From Desulfobacter postgatei 2ac9 (GTDB taxonomy: Bacteria > Desulfobacterota > Desulfobacteria > Desulfobacterales > Desulfobacteraceae): a stretch of DNA of 64,000 nt. Below are positions 8,803 through 19,046 of the stretch, one piece after another. The translations under genes were made by a program, and so were the position numbers. Position 1 is the first letter of the stretch; every line of letters starts with the position of its first letter. The notes under the pieces were generated by a model. The model was given only the letters and a program-made list of their open reading frames with translations. It did not search any database and was not told where the DNA came from. The stretch is from positions 398,049 through 462,048 of the forward strand of contig NZ_CM001488.1 of NCBI RefSeq assembly GCF_000233695.2, in the 5' to 3' direction.

Positions 8803-10797
8803 GCAGCGGAATTAAAAGAATTGATTCTATGAAAAATTTGGCAGTCTTTCAGGATTTTCATTAGGCATCCTCCGTGAAGGATAAAGACAAGAATGTCGCT
8901 GAATTTAAAAAAATTAATATATTATATGGTCGCAACTATTCTGGCAAAACAACCGTTTCACGAATATGGAGAGCTCTTGAGACCGGATTTCTTTCAAATA
9001 AATATACATCTGCTGAATTTCAGATGAGCTTTAAAGATGGAACTAATGTTACCCATAATTTCTTGGCTGGACATGGTCGAGTTGTTCGAGTTTTCAACGA
9101 AGATTTTGTTCGGGATAATCTGCGATTCATCTCGGATCCTGACGACAGCATCGAACCGTTCGCCATTCTTGGAGACGACAACAACAAAATCGAGAAGGAA
9201 ATAGAAGCGCTTGAAGGTGAGATTGGCTCAAAGCAGGAGGGAAAAGAGACAGGTTTATATGCCGAGAAGAAAAAAGCGATCTCAGATTTCGATGTCGTTA
9301 GAGGTAATCATAAAACAGCCACCGATGACCTAGATAAACAATTAGGCGACAAGGCGACCGACAGGAAAATCGGCATTAAGTATAACCCGGAGCGTTTTGG
9401 AGACCAAAATTACAATATTCAAAAACTTAAAACTGATATTGGAATAGTTCAAAACGTAAACTATCAACTGCCAACCGATGAGCATCTGGCACAATGTGAA
9501 AAATTGATCTCTGAAAAGACACTCCTGCAGGAAAGATGACATCCTCAACCCAAAGTCATTTGAAAAACCCGAAGATGACTCTGGCGACCTGGTTGCCGTA
9601 TGGGGTTCATATAATAAGATTCGGAACGAATCCGATGAGTTTTCAAACTCGTTAAGTACGGAGCATCCAAAAGCAAAAAAGGCGTTACGGCTCAAGGAAG
9701 TATCAGACTATCTCGTCACCATCCAATACCAAAATCAGTTTGCTGCCATTGAAGACCTCAAGGACAAGCTCAATAAAGCCGAGCAAGAAAAGAAACGCAT
9801 TGAAGCAGACCTCCGTCATAAACAAGAGCTGATTACAGCCAAAAAGCGCGAACTGAACGACGAGGAAAAGGGCGCAAGGAAGGTCAATGAATATTTGAAC
9901 AACTTCTTCGGGCACCAGTTTCTCACGATAGAGGCCAAGAAAGATAAAGTTGTTGGGGAGGAATCCAAGCGTATCAGGTTTGAAATCATTCGGGACGGCA
10001 AGAAGGCTTACCACCTGAGTGAAGGCGAATGCAGCTTGCTGGCATTTTGCTATTTTCTGGCAAAACTTGACGATATTGATACCAAGGATTCAAAGCCGAT
10101 CATCTGGATTGACGATCCGATCTCATCGCTCGATGGGAATCATATCTTTTTCGTTTACAGCTTGCTAAGCACTGAGGTTGTTTCCAGCGGAAGATTCGAA
10201 CAGTTGTTTGTATCAACACACAATCTTGATTTTTTAAAATATTTAAAGAGACTGAGCGGAAAATTTATCGACGTAGATGGCAAGAAGAAGGACTATCAAA
10301 AAGGCTATTTTATAATTACCCGGCAAGATAAAACATCCACCATCGGAGTAATGCCACATTATTTGAAAGAATACGTAACCGAATTCAATTATCTTTTCCA
10401 TCAAATACACAAGTGCGCAGCAATCGACTTTATTGACGACACCAACTACACAACTTTCTACAACTTCGGAAACAACGCTAGAAAGTTTTTCGAGGTTTAC
10501 CTCTATTACAAGTACCCAGACCAAGGTATGATGGAGGAAACTCTACGCCTTTTCTTCGGCGAGGAAAAGATACCTGCCGTTTTAACGGACAGAATCAATA
10601 ACGAATATTCGCATTTGTGTGGTGTTTTCGAGCGTGGGGCAACACCTATTGAAGTGCCAGAGATGCAGACCGCAGCGCGACAAATCATTGCAAGGCTGAA
10701 AGAAGATAGGGATCAGTATTTGGCTTTGCTCAATAGTGTTGGAGAGAACAAAGAACACCTCGAAGGAAAGGCTGTGACAACCGAGGGGGCTCCATGA
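8799..10797 (+). pseudogene. Broken RloC/PrrC-like AAA_13 anticodon-nuclease-type gene
   Basis: The intact ancestor would be a large ATPase of the AAA_13 type. Remaining parts are the start MSSGIKRIDSMKNLAVFQDF, Walker A GRNYSGKTT (8928-8954), ABC-type signature LSEGECSL (about 10015), Walker B PIIWIDDPISSLD (about 10096-10134) and a C-terminal region with an Arg-x3-Glu pair (from 10480) and a His 44 residues later (10612), compatible with the Arg-Glu-His triad of PrrC/RloC tRNA nucleases. Two lesions are visible. An in-frame TAG at codon 22 (8862) stands where relatives appear to have Trp. Near 9535-9540 the frame shifts, and a central coiled-coil stretch that in RloC-like proteins carries a zinc-hook CxxC seems deleted. 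A GTG at 8874 could restart translation of the N-terminal part only. The nuclease assignment is inferred; a non-nuclease AAA_13 protein is possible. Confidence 0.7.
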
Positions 10798-12050
10798 AAA
10801 TCCTTCATACATCCGACTGGCACATCGGCCGCACTCTTTACGGCAGAAAACGCTACGAGGAATTCGAGGCCTTTCTGACCTGGCTGGCTGAAACGATTCA
10901 GCAAAATGAAATTGATGCCCTTCTGGTGGCGGGTGATGTCTTTGACACCAGCGCTCCAAGCAATCGCGCCCAGGAGCTCTATTACCGGTTCCTGTGCCAG
11001 GTGGCCGCCTCATCCTGTCGGCATGTTGTCGTTGTCGCGGGCAACCACGATTCGCCCTCCTTTCTGAATGCTCCCAGGGAGCTGCTCAAAGCCCTGGATG
11101 TCCACGTGGTCGGTAGCAGCACGGAATCCGCGGAAGACGAAGTGCTGGTACTCCGTAATGAGCAGGACGCTCCGGAATTGATTGTCTGTGCCGTGCCCTA
11201 TCTCCGAGACAGGGATATCCGCGTGGCGGAAGCGGGGGAGAGCGTCGAGGAGAAGGAGCGGAAATTGATTGACGGCATCCGCACCCATTACGCCGCCGTC
11301 GCTGCCTTGGCTGAACAGAAGCGCGAGGAACTCGGGGCCGATATTCCCATCATTGGCACGGGACATCTGTTCACCGCTGGCGGACAAACCGTCGATGGTG
11401 ATGGCGTGCGCGAACTCTATGTGGGCTCCCTGGCCCATGTGACAGCCGGGATTTTTCCTGCCTGCTTCAACTATCTGGCGCTGGGGCACCTCCACGTCCC
11501 GCAAAAGGTGAACGGCTCCGAAATCATACGGTACAGCGGCTCTCCATTGCCCATGGGGTTTGGAGAGGCAAAACAGCAGAAGAGCGTTTGCCTGGTTGCC
11601 TTTGATCAGATAGAGGGTCACAGCACAGCTGCATCCGTACAACTGATCGACGTGCCGGTGTTTCAAAGGCTTGAGCGCGTCAAGGGAGACTGGGACGGCA
11701 TCTCATCCCGCATCCTTGAATTATCGGCAACGGACGACCCAAATCGATCAGGGGCCTGGCTTGAAGTCATTTATGACGGCATTGAGGTCATTGGCGACCT
11801 GCGTGAGCGCCTGGAGGCTGCAATTTCAGGCACCCGGATGCAAATCCTCCGGATAAAGAACAACCGCATCATCGACCGCGTGCTGGGACAAATCCATGCA
11901 GAGGAAACACTCGACGACCTGAATGTGAACGACGTGTTCGAACGATGCCTTGCCGTTCATGAGGTGCCTGAAGAGCAGCGGCCGGAGCTGCTTCGGGCCT
12001 ACCAGGAAACGGTCTCGTCTCTCTATGAAGACGATGTGCAGGCCGAATAG
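10794..12050 (+). CDS. sbcD: Exonuclease subunit SbcD (Mre11-like)
   Basis: Calcineurin-like metallophosphoesterase that acts with the SbcC ATPase to trim DNA hairpins and ends. All phosphoesterase motifs are present in order: HTSDWHIGRTL, LLVAGDVFDT, VVAGNHDSP, GTGHLF and LGHLHVPQ, followed by RYSGSPLPMGFGE. At 418 residues it is a usual length and looks intact. Its ATG overlaps the TGA of the broken AAA gene (ATGA), and sbcC starts 11 bases after its stop. Because the partner SbcC is truncated, the complex is probably non-functional unless another SbcC exists elsewhere in the genome. Confidence 0.95.
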   Translation: MKILHTSDWHIGRTLYGRKRYEEFEAFLTWLAETIQQNEIDALLVAGDVFDTSAPSNRAQELYYRFLCQVAASSCRHVVVVAGNHDSPSFLNAPRELLKALDVHVVGSSTESAEDEVLVLRNEQDAPELIVCAVPYLRDRDIRVAEAGESVEEKERKLIDGIRTHYAAVAALAEQKREELGADIPIIGTGHLFTAGGQTVDGDGVRELYVGSLAHVTAGIFPACFNYLALGHLHVPQKVNGSEIIRYSGSPLPMGFGEAKQQKSVCLVAFDQIEGHSTAASVQLIDVPVFQRLERVKGDWDGISSRILELSATDDPNRSGAWLEVIYDGIEVIGDLRERLEAAISGTRMQILRIKNNRIIDRVLGQIHAEETLDDLNVNDVFERCLAVHEVPEEQRPELLRAYQETVSSLYEDDVQAE

Positions 12051-12061
12051 AGAGGCTGTCG

Positions 12062-14848
12062 ATGAGAATACTGCAGGTACGCTTCAAGAATCTGAACTCA
12101 CTGGTCGGCGAATGGCAAATCGACCTGATGCACCCGGCCTTCGCGTCTGACGGCATCTTCGCCATCACCGGCCCCACCGGCGCGGGGAAGACCACGATCC
12201 TTGATGCTATTTGCCTCTCCCTTTATGGGCGGACGCCTCGCCTGAACAAGGTCACCAAGAGCGGAAACGAAATCATGTCCCGCCAGACCGGGGAATGCTT
12301 TGCCGAGGTGACCTTCGAAACTCAGTCTGGGCGTTACCGCTGTCACTGGAGCCAACACCGGGCACGCAAGAAGCCGAATGGCGAACTCCAGGCCCCGAAA
12401 CACGAAATTGCCAATGCCGATTCCGGGGAGATCTTTGAATCCAAGATCAGAGGTGTAGCCGACCAGATCGAGTCAGCTACCGGCATGGACTTTGATCGTT
12501 TCACCCGATCCATGTTGCTGGCCCAGGGCGGCTTCGCCGCGTTTCTTCAGGCGGCACCGGATGATCGGGCTCCGATCCTGGAGCAGATAACGGGCACAGA
12601 GATCTACAGCCGGATATCCATCCGTGTCCATGAGCGCCGGCGCGGGGAGCGGGAAAAATTGAACCAGCTCCAGGCTGAAACAGCAGGTATCGTGATTCTT
12701 GAGCCGGAGCAGGAACAAGAGATTGGGCAGGCACTCGAGACAAAGCAGAAGGAAGAGACAGACCTTGCCGCCAAATCCGCTGAGACCGGGAAGGCCATTG
12801 CCTGGCTCACCACCATCGACGGGCTGAAGACGGAAATCATCAATCTGGCCGATGAAGCGAGCAAGCTGCAGGGCGATATCGAGGCCTTCAAACCGGATCG
12901 TGAAAAGCTGGGCCGGGCTTTGAGTGCCGCCTCACTGGACGGCGCATACGCAACGCTCACCGCCATCCGCAAACAGCAGGCGCATGACAGAGCTGGCTTG
13001 AAAGCGGAGGAAGAGGCTCTTCCCGGACTGGAATCCTTTGCCAGGCAAGAGGCCGAGGCACTGAAATCGGCTGAGCAACAAACCGCTCGGACTAAAGAAG
13101 ATCTGAAATCGGCAGCGCCTGCATTGCAGAAGGTTCGCTTCCTTGATCAGAAACTTGCCGATCAGAAAAAGGCTGTTTCCGAAGGAGATGCGGTCTCTGA
13201 GAGGGATGCGGCAAAGATTGATGCAGACAAAAAAGCCTTGATCGAAGCGCAGAAAAAACGATCCAGAGCTCAGGAGACGCTGGCGCTTGTGGACCGCTAC
13301 ATCAAGGCGCATGCACAGGATGAATGGCTGATCAGCGGTCTGGCCGGCGTTGAAGAACAGTTCGGCGGCCTGATCTCCAAGCAAAAAGAAATCGTCCAAA
13401 AAGAGGCGGATCAAGAAGCGTCCACGACAGCTCGGGAACTGGCCACAAAGTCACTCGAACACTGTCAGAAGCAATCCGGCATTCGGAAGCAGGAGCTGGA
13501 GGACGCCTCAAAACAGCTTCAGGAGGGCAAGGATGGTTTGAGGCAGTTGCTGGGAGACCGCTTGTTGCGGGAATACCGCACCGAGAAGGACACCCTGCTG
13601 CGTGAAATGGCCTTCCTGACCAAAATTGCGGAGCTTGAAGATCACCGGGCAAAACTGGAAGACGGCAAGCCCTGTCCTCTTTGCGGCGCAACCGAACACC
13701 CCTTTGCGGAAGGGAATGTACCCATCCCCGATGAAACCGAACAGAAGATCGACGCCCTGACCAGGCTGATCAGCAAAGCCGAGGACCAGGAATCCGCCAT
13801 CAAGCAACGCGAAGAAGCTGAAACTCTGGCCCGTAAAAATCTGACGAAGGCTGAAAAGCTGGAGTCAGCAGCGGCTAATGATAAGAAGGCCGCTGAGAAC
13901 GCCCTGGCCGAGGTGAAGGACGGCCTGGTGAAACTCCGTGCCGATTTTGCCGAACGCATGCAGGCCGTCTCTACCAAACTCCTGCCCCTTGGTATTGCGG
14001 AGATCCCTGAAACGGACATTTCATCACTGATCCAATCCCTCAAGGCGCGGCTGAAGGCGTGGCAGACCCAGGTCAAGAAAAAGGCGGACATCGAGAAACA
14101 GATTGCCGACATCGACAGTGAGGTGAATCGCCTGGATGCGGTTATTGAAACCCAAAGCACCGCCCTGGCCGAAAAGCTGGAGCGTCTGGATACCTTGAAA
14201 AAGGAACTCGCCGCCGGAAGTAAAGCGCGTAACGCACTATACGGCGACAAGAATCCCGACGATGAGGAGCGCCGTTTAAACAAGGCGGTTTCTGATGCCG
14301 AAGCTGCCGAAAAACAGGTCAGAGAACGGCACAATGAACTTCAGCAAAAATCGAATACCGCAAAGGCCCATGTCGAATCTCTGAAGAAACGTATCGACCT
14401 GCGAGAGCCGGAACGGAGAGGTCTTGAAACTGAATTCTCCGCAGCGCTCGCGCCCGTTGGTTTTTCAGATGAAGAACAGTTTTTGGCGGCCGTATTGCCC
14501 TCTGAATATCGGGCGGTGCTGACGGCCAGGGCCAAGGATCTGGATGAGCGTCAAACAGATCTCAAAGCCAGGCAGAAGGATCGGGAAATGCGCTTGACCA
14601 CCGAGATGGCCCGAAAGATCACCGACAAGTCGCTGGAAGAGCTCGAGCCCCAATTCAAGGAACACCAGGAGGTCCTGAAACAACTGCGCGACATCATTGC
14701 CGGTCTCAAGCACAAGTTAAGTGAGAATATCGCTGCAAAAGAGCGGATAAAGGAAAAGCAGACAGCTATCGAGGCCCAGAAGCTGGCTAACTTGAAGATG
14801 AATCAGCTGGCGCAGCCATTCAGGGTAAACGTATTTAAATTGTATTGA
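12062..14848 (+). pseudogene. sbcC: SbcC exonuclease ATPase, lacking its C-terminal ATPase lobe
   Basis: Rad50-like partner of SbcD. The N-terminal lobe is intact: FAITGPTGAGKTTILDAI (Walker A, residues about 36-53) and the Q-loop region RSMLLAQGGFAAFL. Two long coiled-coil arms flank a zinc hook, GKPCPLCGATEHPF, at about residues 535-548. The frame ends at residue 928 within the returning coil, in an unrelated-looking tail ([15 protein letters not shown]). The ABC signature (LSGGE), Walker B and D-loop of the C-terminal lobe, normally about 150-200 further residues, are absent and are not found downstream, where the chemoreceptor promoter begins. It is therefore a 3' deletion at the right edge of the island, and ATP hydrolysis should be impossible. 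Confidence 0.85.
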
Positions 14849-14874
14849 CTCCAAAAACTTTCATGAGGTATAAA
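14845..14874 (+). promoter_or_regulatory. Putative promoter of the chemoreceptor gene
   Basis: TTGACT (14845-14850), an 18-base spacer and TATAAA (14869-14874), 85 bases before the chemoreceptor start. It overlaps the stop codon of the truncated sbcC, so the island boundary abuts this promoter. No sigma-28 motif was seen. Confidence 0.5.
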
Positions 14875-14958
14875 TTATACCTTTATGCAAAATTTTGTGG
14901 TGATCAAGACCGTCCTATCGAAATCAAAAACAAGGAAAACAAAAATTGGAGGGGACCA

Positions 14959-17106
14959 ATGGGAATTAAATTAAAAATAGGAATGCTGGTGGCCTTGTCA
15001 ATTTTAACAATGTTGATTATTGGTGGAGGCGCTGCCTGGGTTATATCATCAGTGGCTGATAGTTCAGAGAAGATTGTGACTGCTTTTGGAAAAGTGAATG
15101 CCCTCATTTCCCAATTACAAAACTCCGGTAAAAACGTTTCTCTTACTTTAAACGCAGACAGGGATGCTTATCAGGCATATGTCGCCCAATTAGAGGCAAA
15201 AGGGACACATGATGCCGAGGCTATAAACAAAGCAGATGCAAGTAATCTGGAAAATATCCAGCAGGTTCATGACCGGATCAAGAGCGCTTCAGCAACCTTT
15301 AGCCAAGAAATGCTTAACACCTATAATGAATTCCAAAAATTGTTTCCCGAATGGCAGGCATTAAGTCGGGAAACGATTGCTCTGTGCCATGAATACAGTG
15401 AAACCTATGGTACCCGGAAGGAAATTATAGGAACTGCCGAAAAATCATTTTCGTCAATGCGGGCATTGATGAATGAGATCACAGAAATGTTTGAAGCTAA
15501 AATAGCCGCTTCCTCCGAGAATAGTCTGAGATACGCAACAGCTGTTAATTTTGTGGTCAATGCAGATCGTGATGCCTATCAGGCTATGGAGGCAAGAATA
15601 CGGGCAACGTTTGCGCAGGATTTGAAAATCCTTGCTTCTTATGACTCTGATAATGCTGAAAACATTGAACAGGTTGGCCAACGGATGGGGAAAGCTTCTG
15701 CTGAATATGATCAAGCAATGATGGATAAATATACTGAGTTTAAAGGGTTTTATGAAACCTGGAAAACTGCCAGTCGTGAAGCCATAAAGCTTAGCCGTAC
15801 TTTAAAGGAGAACCGCGACAAACTGAACAAAATTGAAATCGCTTCTTTGGATAAGTTCAGTGAAACCCGTGATGTGATCGACGTCATAGGGACTCAAAGT
15901 GATGAGCTGTCGCAAAGTTATATTTCGTTAGCACAGGAAGAGGCTGAAAAGGTTAATCGGCTGGCGATAGAATCTAAAGACACTGTTTCGTCAATGATGA
16001 AGGCATCTACCATATTGTTTGTTGCCGTTTTATTAGTTCTGATAGCTGTATCTGTTGTTGTAGTCAAGGCAATCGTAAAACCAATAAATAATACAGCAGG
16101 CGGCCTTAAAGATATTGCAGAAGGAGAAGGTGATTTGACGATCCGCCTGCCAGTCTCAACCAAGGATGAAGTCGGTCTGTTATCAGAAAGTTTTAATAAA
16201 TTTATTGAAAGGCTGCACCAAATGATAACAGATATAAAACAGGATGTAGAAACCCTTTCATCATCATCAACAGAGATGGCCTCAATTGCTGATGATATGT
16301 CAAACAGCGCAGATCAAACATCCCAGCGTGCAAATGCTGTTGCCGCAGCGGCAGAGGAAATGAACTCTAACATGAGTTCCGTGGCAGCGGCAATGGAAGA
16401 ATCCAGTATTAACCTGAATACCGTTGCCAGTGCAGCAGAAGAGATGAACTCAACCATAAACGAAATAGCCGGGAGTGCAGAAAAAGCACGAAGCATAACC
16501 TTGAATGCCGTGTCTAAAGCAGATGAGTCCACAACCATCATAAACGAATTAAGCAACTCTGCCAACGCCATTGGTAAAGTGGTGGAGACGATTACCGATA
16601 TATCCGAACAGGTGAATCTTCTCTCTTTAAATGCAACCATTGAAGCGGCAAGAGCAGGAGAGGCAGGAAAAGGATTCGCAGTTGTTGCAAGTGAGATTAA
16701 AGATCTTGCAAAGCAGACATCCGAGGCGTCTTTGGATATCAAAAAAAGGATTGAAGATATACAGCAAAGTTCTGCAATCTCTCTGAGCAGCATTGAAGAA
16801 ATTTCAGCGGTCATTGCTGATGTAAACGATATCGTTTCTACAATTGCTACGGCGGTCGAAGAACAGTCTTCAGCGACACGTGAAATTGCCCAGAATATTG
16901 CTCAAGCCTCCAGCGGTATTGAAGAAGTTAACTCAAATGTGAATCAGAGTTCAGCGGTCTCAGCAGAAATTGCTCAGGATATTACGGGAGTGAATGACTC
17001 ATCAGGAGAAATCGCTGAAAGAAGCGGCCAGGTCAAACTTAGTGCTGAAGAACTTTCCAAGCTTGCTGCCAGACTCGATGAAATGGTTGGCCGATTTAAA
17101 ATATAG
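14959..17106 (+). CDS. Methyl-accepting chemotaxis protein with duplicated helical sensor
   Basis: Transmembrane chemoreceptor that signals to CheA/CheW. The start at 14959 is supported by GGAGGGG six bases upstream; the open frame begins earlier without a ribosome site. The 715-residue protein has one N-terminal helix, a large periplasmic helical region, a second membrane helix ([18 protein letters not shown]), a HAMP domain and an MA signalling domain with the hairpin tip [26 protein letters not shown]. The periplasmic region contains two related modules, each opening with NADRDAYQA and containing NxENIxQVxxR and a WxxxSRE-like segment, as in helical bimodular (HBM) sensors, which bind small organic acids. 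The ligand is not predictable. No C-terminal CheR-tethering pentapeptide is present. Confidence 0.9.
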   Translation: MGIKLKIGMLVALSILTMLIIGGGAAWVISSVADSSEKIVTAFGKVNALISQLQNSGKNVSLTLNADRDAYQAYVAQLEAKGTHDAEAINKADASNLENIQQVHDRIKSASATFSQEMLNTYNEFQKLFPEWQALSRETIALCHEYSETYGTRKEIIGTAEKSFSSMRALMNEITEMFEAKIAASSENSLRYATAVNFVVNADRDAYQAMEARIRATFAQDLKILASYDSDNAENIEQVGQRMGKASAEYDQAMMDKYTEFKGFYETWKTASREAIKLSRTLKENRDKLNKIEIASLDKFSETRDVIDVIGTQSDELSQSYISLAQEEAEKVNRLAIESKDTVSSMMKASTILFVAVLLVLIAVSVVVVKAIVKPINNTAGGLKDIAEGEGDLTIRLPVSTKDEVGLLSESFNKFIERLHQMITDIKQDVETLSSSSTEMASIADDMSNSADQTSQRANAVAAAAEEMNSNMSSVAAAMEESSINLNTVASAAEEMNSTINEIAGSAEKARSITLNAVSKADESTTIINELSNSANAIGKVVETITDISEQVNLLSLNATIEAARAGEAGKGFAVVASEIKDLAKQTSEASLDIKKRIEDIQQSSAISLSSIEEISAVIADVNDIVSTIATAVEEQSSATREIAQNIAQASSGIEEVNSNVNQSSAVSAEIAQDITGVNDSSGEIAERSGQVKLSAEELSKLAARLDEMVGRFKI

Positions 17107-17310
17107 ATTTGAATCATGATCGCCTCATCCAGAAAGATTTACCCAACTCAAGCAGATGAAAATCGGTTTTGCTTTCCACCTGTTTTTTTTTAAATCCGTA
17201 CAGGCGCTATCATGATGAAATCGGCAACAATTCATGGTAAGGTGGAGCCTTTTTACAGCGCAGTAATACTTTGAAAGCTATAAATTATAAGTAGAAAGGT
17301 TTTGAACCCC

Positions 17311-19038
17311 ATGGGTTATGAAATTATACTCCAAGACGCCCCGAAAAATTATACCTTTGACCAGGATAAGATCATCTCTCCTTCAGAAACTGTCCGGCGG
17401 TTCCGGGAAAAGGCCGCTGCCCTGGACCTTGACATTTTAAGCCGGACCCGGCGCATCGACAACGGCCGCCTGGATATTCCGGTGTTTTACAGTGAGTGTG
17501 GTGCGGATGCAAAACGGGTGACCGGCACCAATAAACAGATGGGCAAAGGCGGAACACCGGAACAGTCCGAGGCCAGTGCCGTCATGGAACTGGTGGAACG
17601 GTTCAGCTTTTTTTCCTTTGCCGAAGATGAAAAAAACTTTATCCATGCCACGCCTGAGCAGCTTGGCGAAAAGGCCCTGGATTATGCCCTGATCACCCAG
17701 TCCGTCCATGACGATGAAGCCGAGGCATTAAAGGTTAAACCCATATTTGATTCTTTGCCCCTCCAATGGACCAAAGGTTATGATCTGACCGATAAAAAAG
17801 AGGTGAATATCCCCTTTAACTGGTTTTATATGATCAATGAATTCAACGGTCCAAGTGCGGGCAACTGTACGGAAGAAGCGTTGACCCAGGGCATTTGTGA
17901 GCTTGTGGAGCGTCACGTCAGCTCCCGGGTATCCCGGGAAAAATTAAAGGTGCCCGGCATCCGTCTGGACTCTTTTAAAGATCCCCTTATCCGGGAACTT
18001 CTTGCCAAATATGAAACCCAGGGTATCCGGATTTATGCAAGCGATCTCTCCCTTGACACGGGCATTCCCACCATAGCGGTGCTGGCCTGGGACCCGGCCA
18101 CCTTTCCGGATACAAGCGAGATCGTATGGACCGCAGGCACGGCCCCGTCCCCGGAAAAAGCCATGGGCCGGGCCCTGACCGAAGTGGCCCAGCTTGCCGG
18201 GGACTTTAATTCCGGGTCCAATTATGTGGCATCCGGTCTGCCGAAATTCACGGATATAGACGCGGCCCGTTATATCACCCATCCTGAAACCATGGTGGAT
18301 GCCGCGGATCTGCCGGACCTGTCTGCGGACAACATGAAGGTGGAAGTGGAAAACCTGATCCGGATTCTGGCGGACAAAGGCTTTCATCTGCTCTCCATTT
18401 GCACCACCCATCCCGGCCTGGATATCCCGGCCTATTACACCATAATGCCGGGCGCCCATTTCAGGGAGCGGGCTGACGAGGCCAGCGTGGGCATGTTTGC
18501 CGCCCGGCTGATCACGGAAAATTCCCATCCCATATTGGCCATAGACCAGCTGGATGAACTGGAATCACTCATCCCGGGGCAATACTACACCAGTTTCTAC
18601 AAAGGATTGATGTTCAGCGCCCTGGAAGAGGGCGAAGATGCCATAAAACAGTTCCGGGCGGCCCTTGAGCGCGGGCCTGCCAGGCGCAATCTGCCTGATA
18701 TCTGTTCCCATATGGCTGCGGCCCAGAAAGATTTGGGACTGTTGGACCCGGCCCTTGAGACATGTCAAATAGGCCTTAATGCCGATCCCCAGCGCCCTGA
18801 CATCCTGAACACCGCCGGTGCCTGCTGTTTTATGAAAAAGGATTTTAAAACCGCTGTTACCTATTTTGAAAGAGCCCTGGATGTGGACCCAAGCCTGGCC
18901 ATCAATTATGCCAATATGGGGTCCTGTTACCGGGAACTCAAAGAACCGGTGCTTGCAATCAAATTTTATGAAATGGCTTTAACAATAGACCCAAGCATTG
19001 AATTTGCACGGGATAATATTAAAAAATTAAAAAAATAG
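17311..19038 (+). CDS. YcaO-domain protein with C-terminal TPR repeats
   Basis: YcaO proteins use ATP to activate backbone amides for cyclodehydration or thioamidation. Residues 1-400 carry the YcaO core: RVTGTNKQMGKGGTPEQSEA, SAVMELVERFSFF, NCTEEALTQGICELVERH and PTIAVLAWDP. Residues about 425-575 form TPR-like repeats (GLMFSALEEGEDAIKQFRAA, FKTAVTYFERALDVDPSLA, PVLAIKFYEMALTIDPS). The length is near that of E. coli YcaO, a protein genetically linked to RimO-dependent ribosomal S12 methylthiolation; a rimO gene is present in this window but 24 kb away. No precursor-peptide or partner gene of a RiPP cluster is adjacent. ATG 17311 is preferred over an in-frame TTG at 17302, which lies too close to the AAAGG ribosome site. 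Confidence 0.85.
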   Translation: MGYEIILQDAPKNYTFDQDKIISPSETVRRFREKAAALDLDILSRTRRIDNGRLDIPVFYSECGADAKRVTGTNKQMGKGGTPEQSEASAVMELVERFSFFSFAEDEKNFIHATPEQLGEKALDYALITQSVHDDEAEALKVKPIFDSLPLQWTKGYDLTDKKEVNIPFNWFYMINEFNGPSAGNCTEEALTQGICELVERHVSSRVSREKLKVPGIRLDSFKDPLIRELLAKYETQGIRIYASDLSLDTGIPTIAVLAWDPATFPDTSEIVWTAGTAPSPEKAMGRALTEVAQLAGDFNSGSNYVASGLPKFTDIDAARYITHPETMVDAADLPDLSADNMKVEVENLIRILADKGFHLLSICTTHPGLDIPAYYTIMPGAHFRERADEASVGMFAARLITENSHPILAIDQLDELESLIPGQYYTSFYKGLMFSALEEGEDAIKQFRAALERGPARRNLPDICSHMAAAQKDLGLLDPALETCQIGLNADPQRPDILNTAGACCFMKKDFKTAVTYFERALDVDPSLAINYANMGSCYRELKEPVLAIKFYEMALTIDPSIEFARDNIKKLKK

Positions 19039-19046
19039 CCTGCGTC

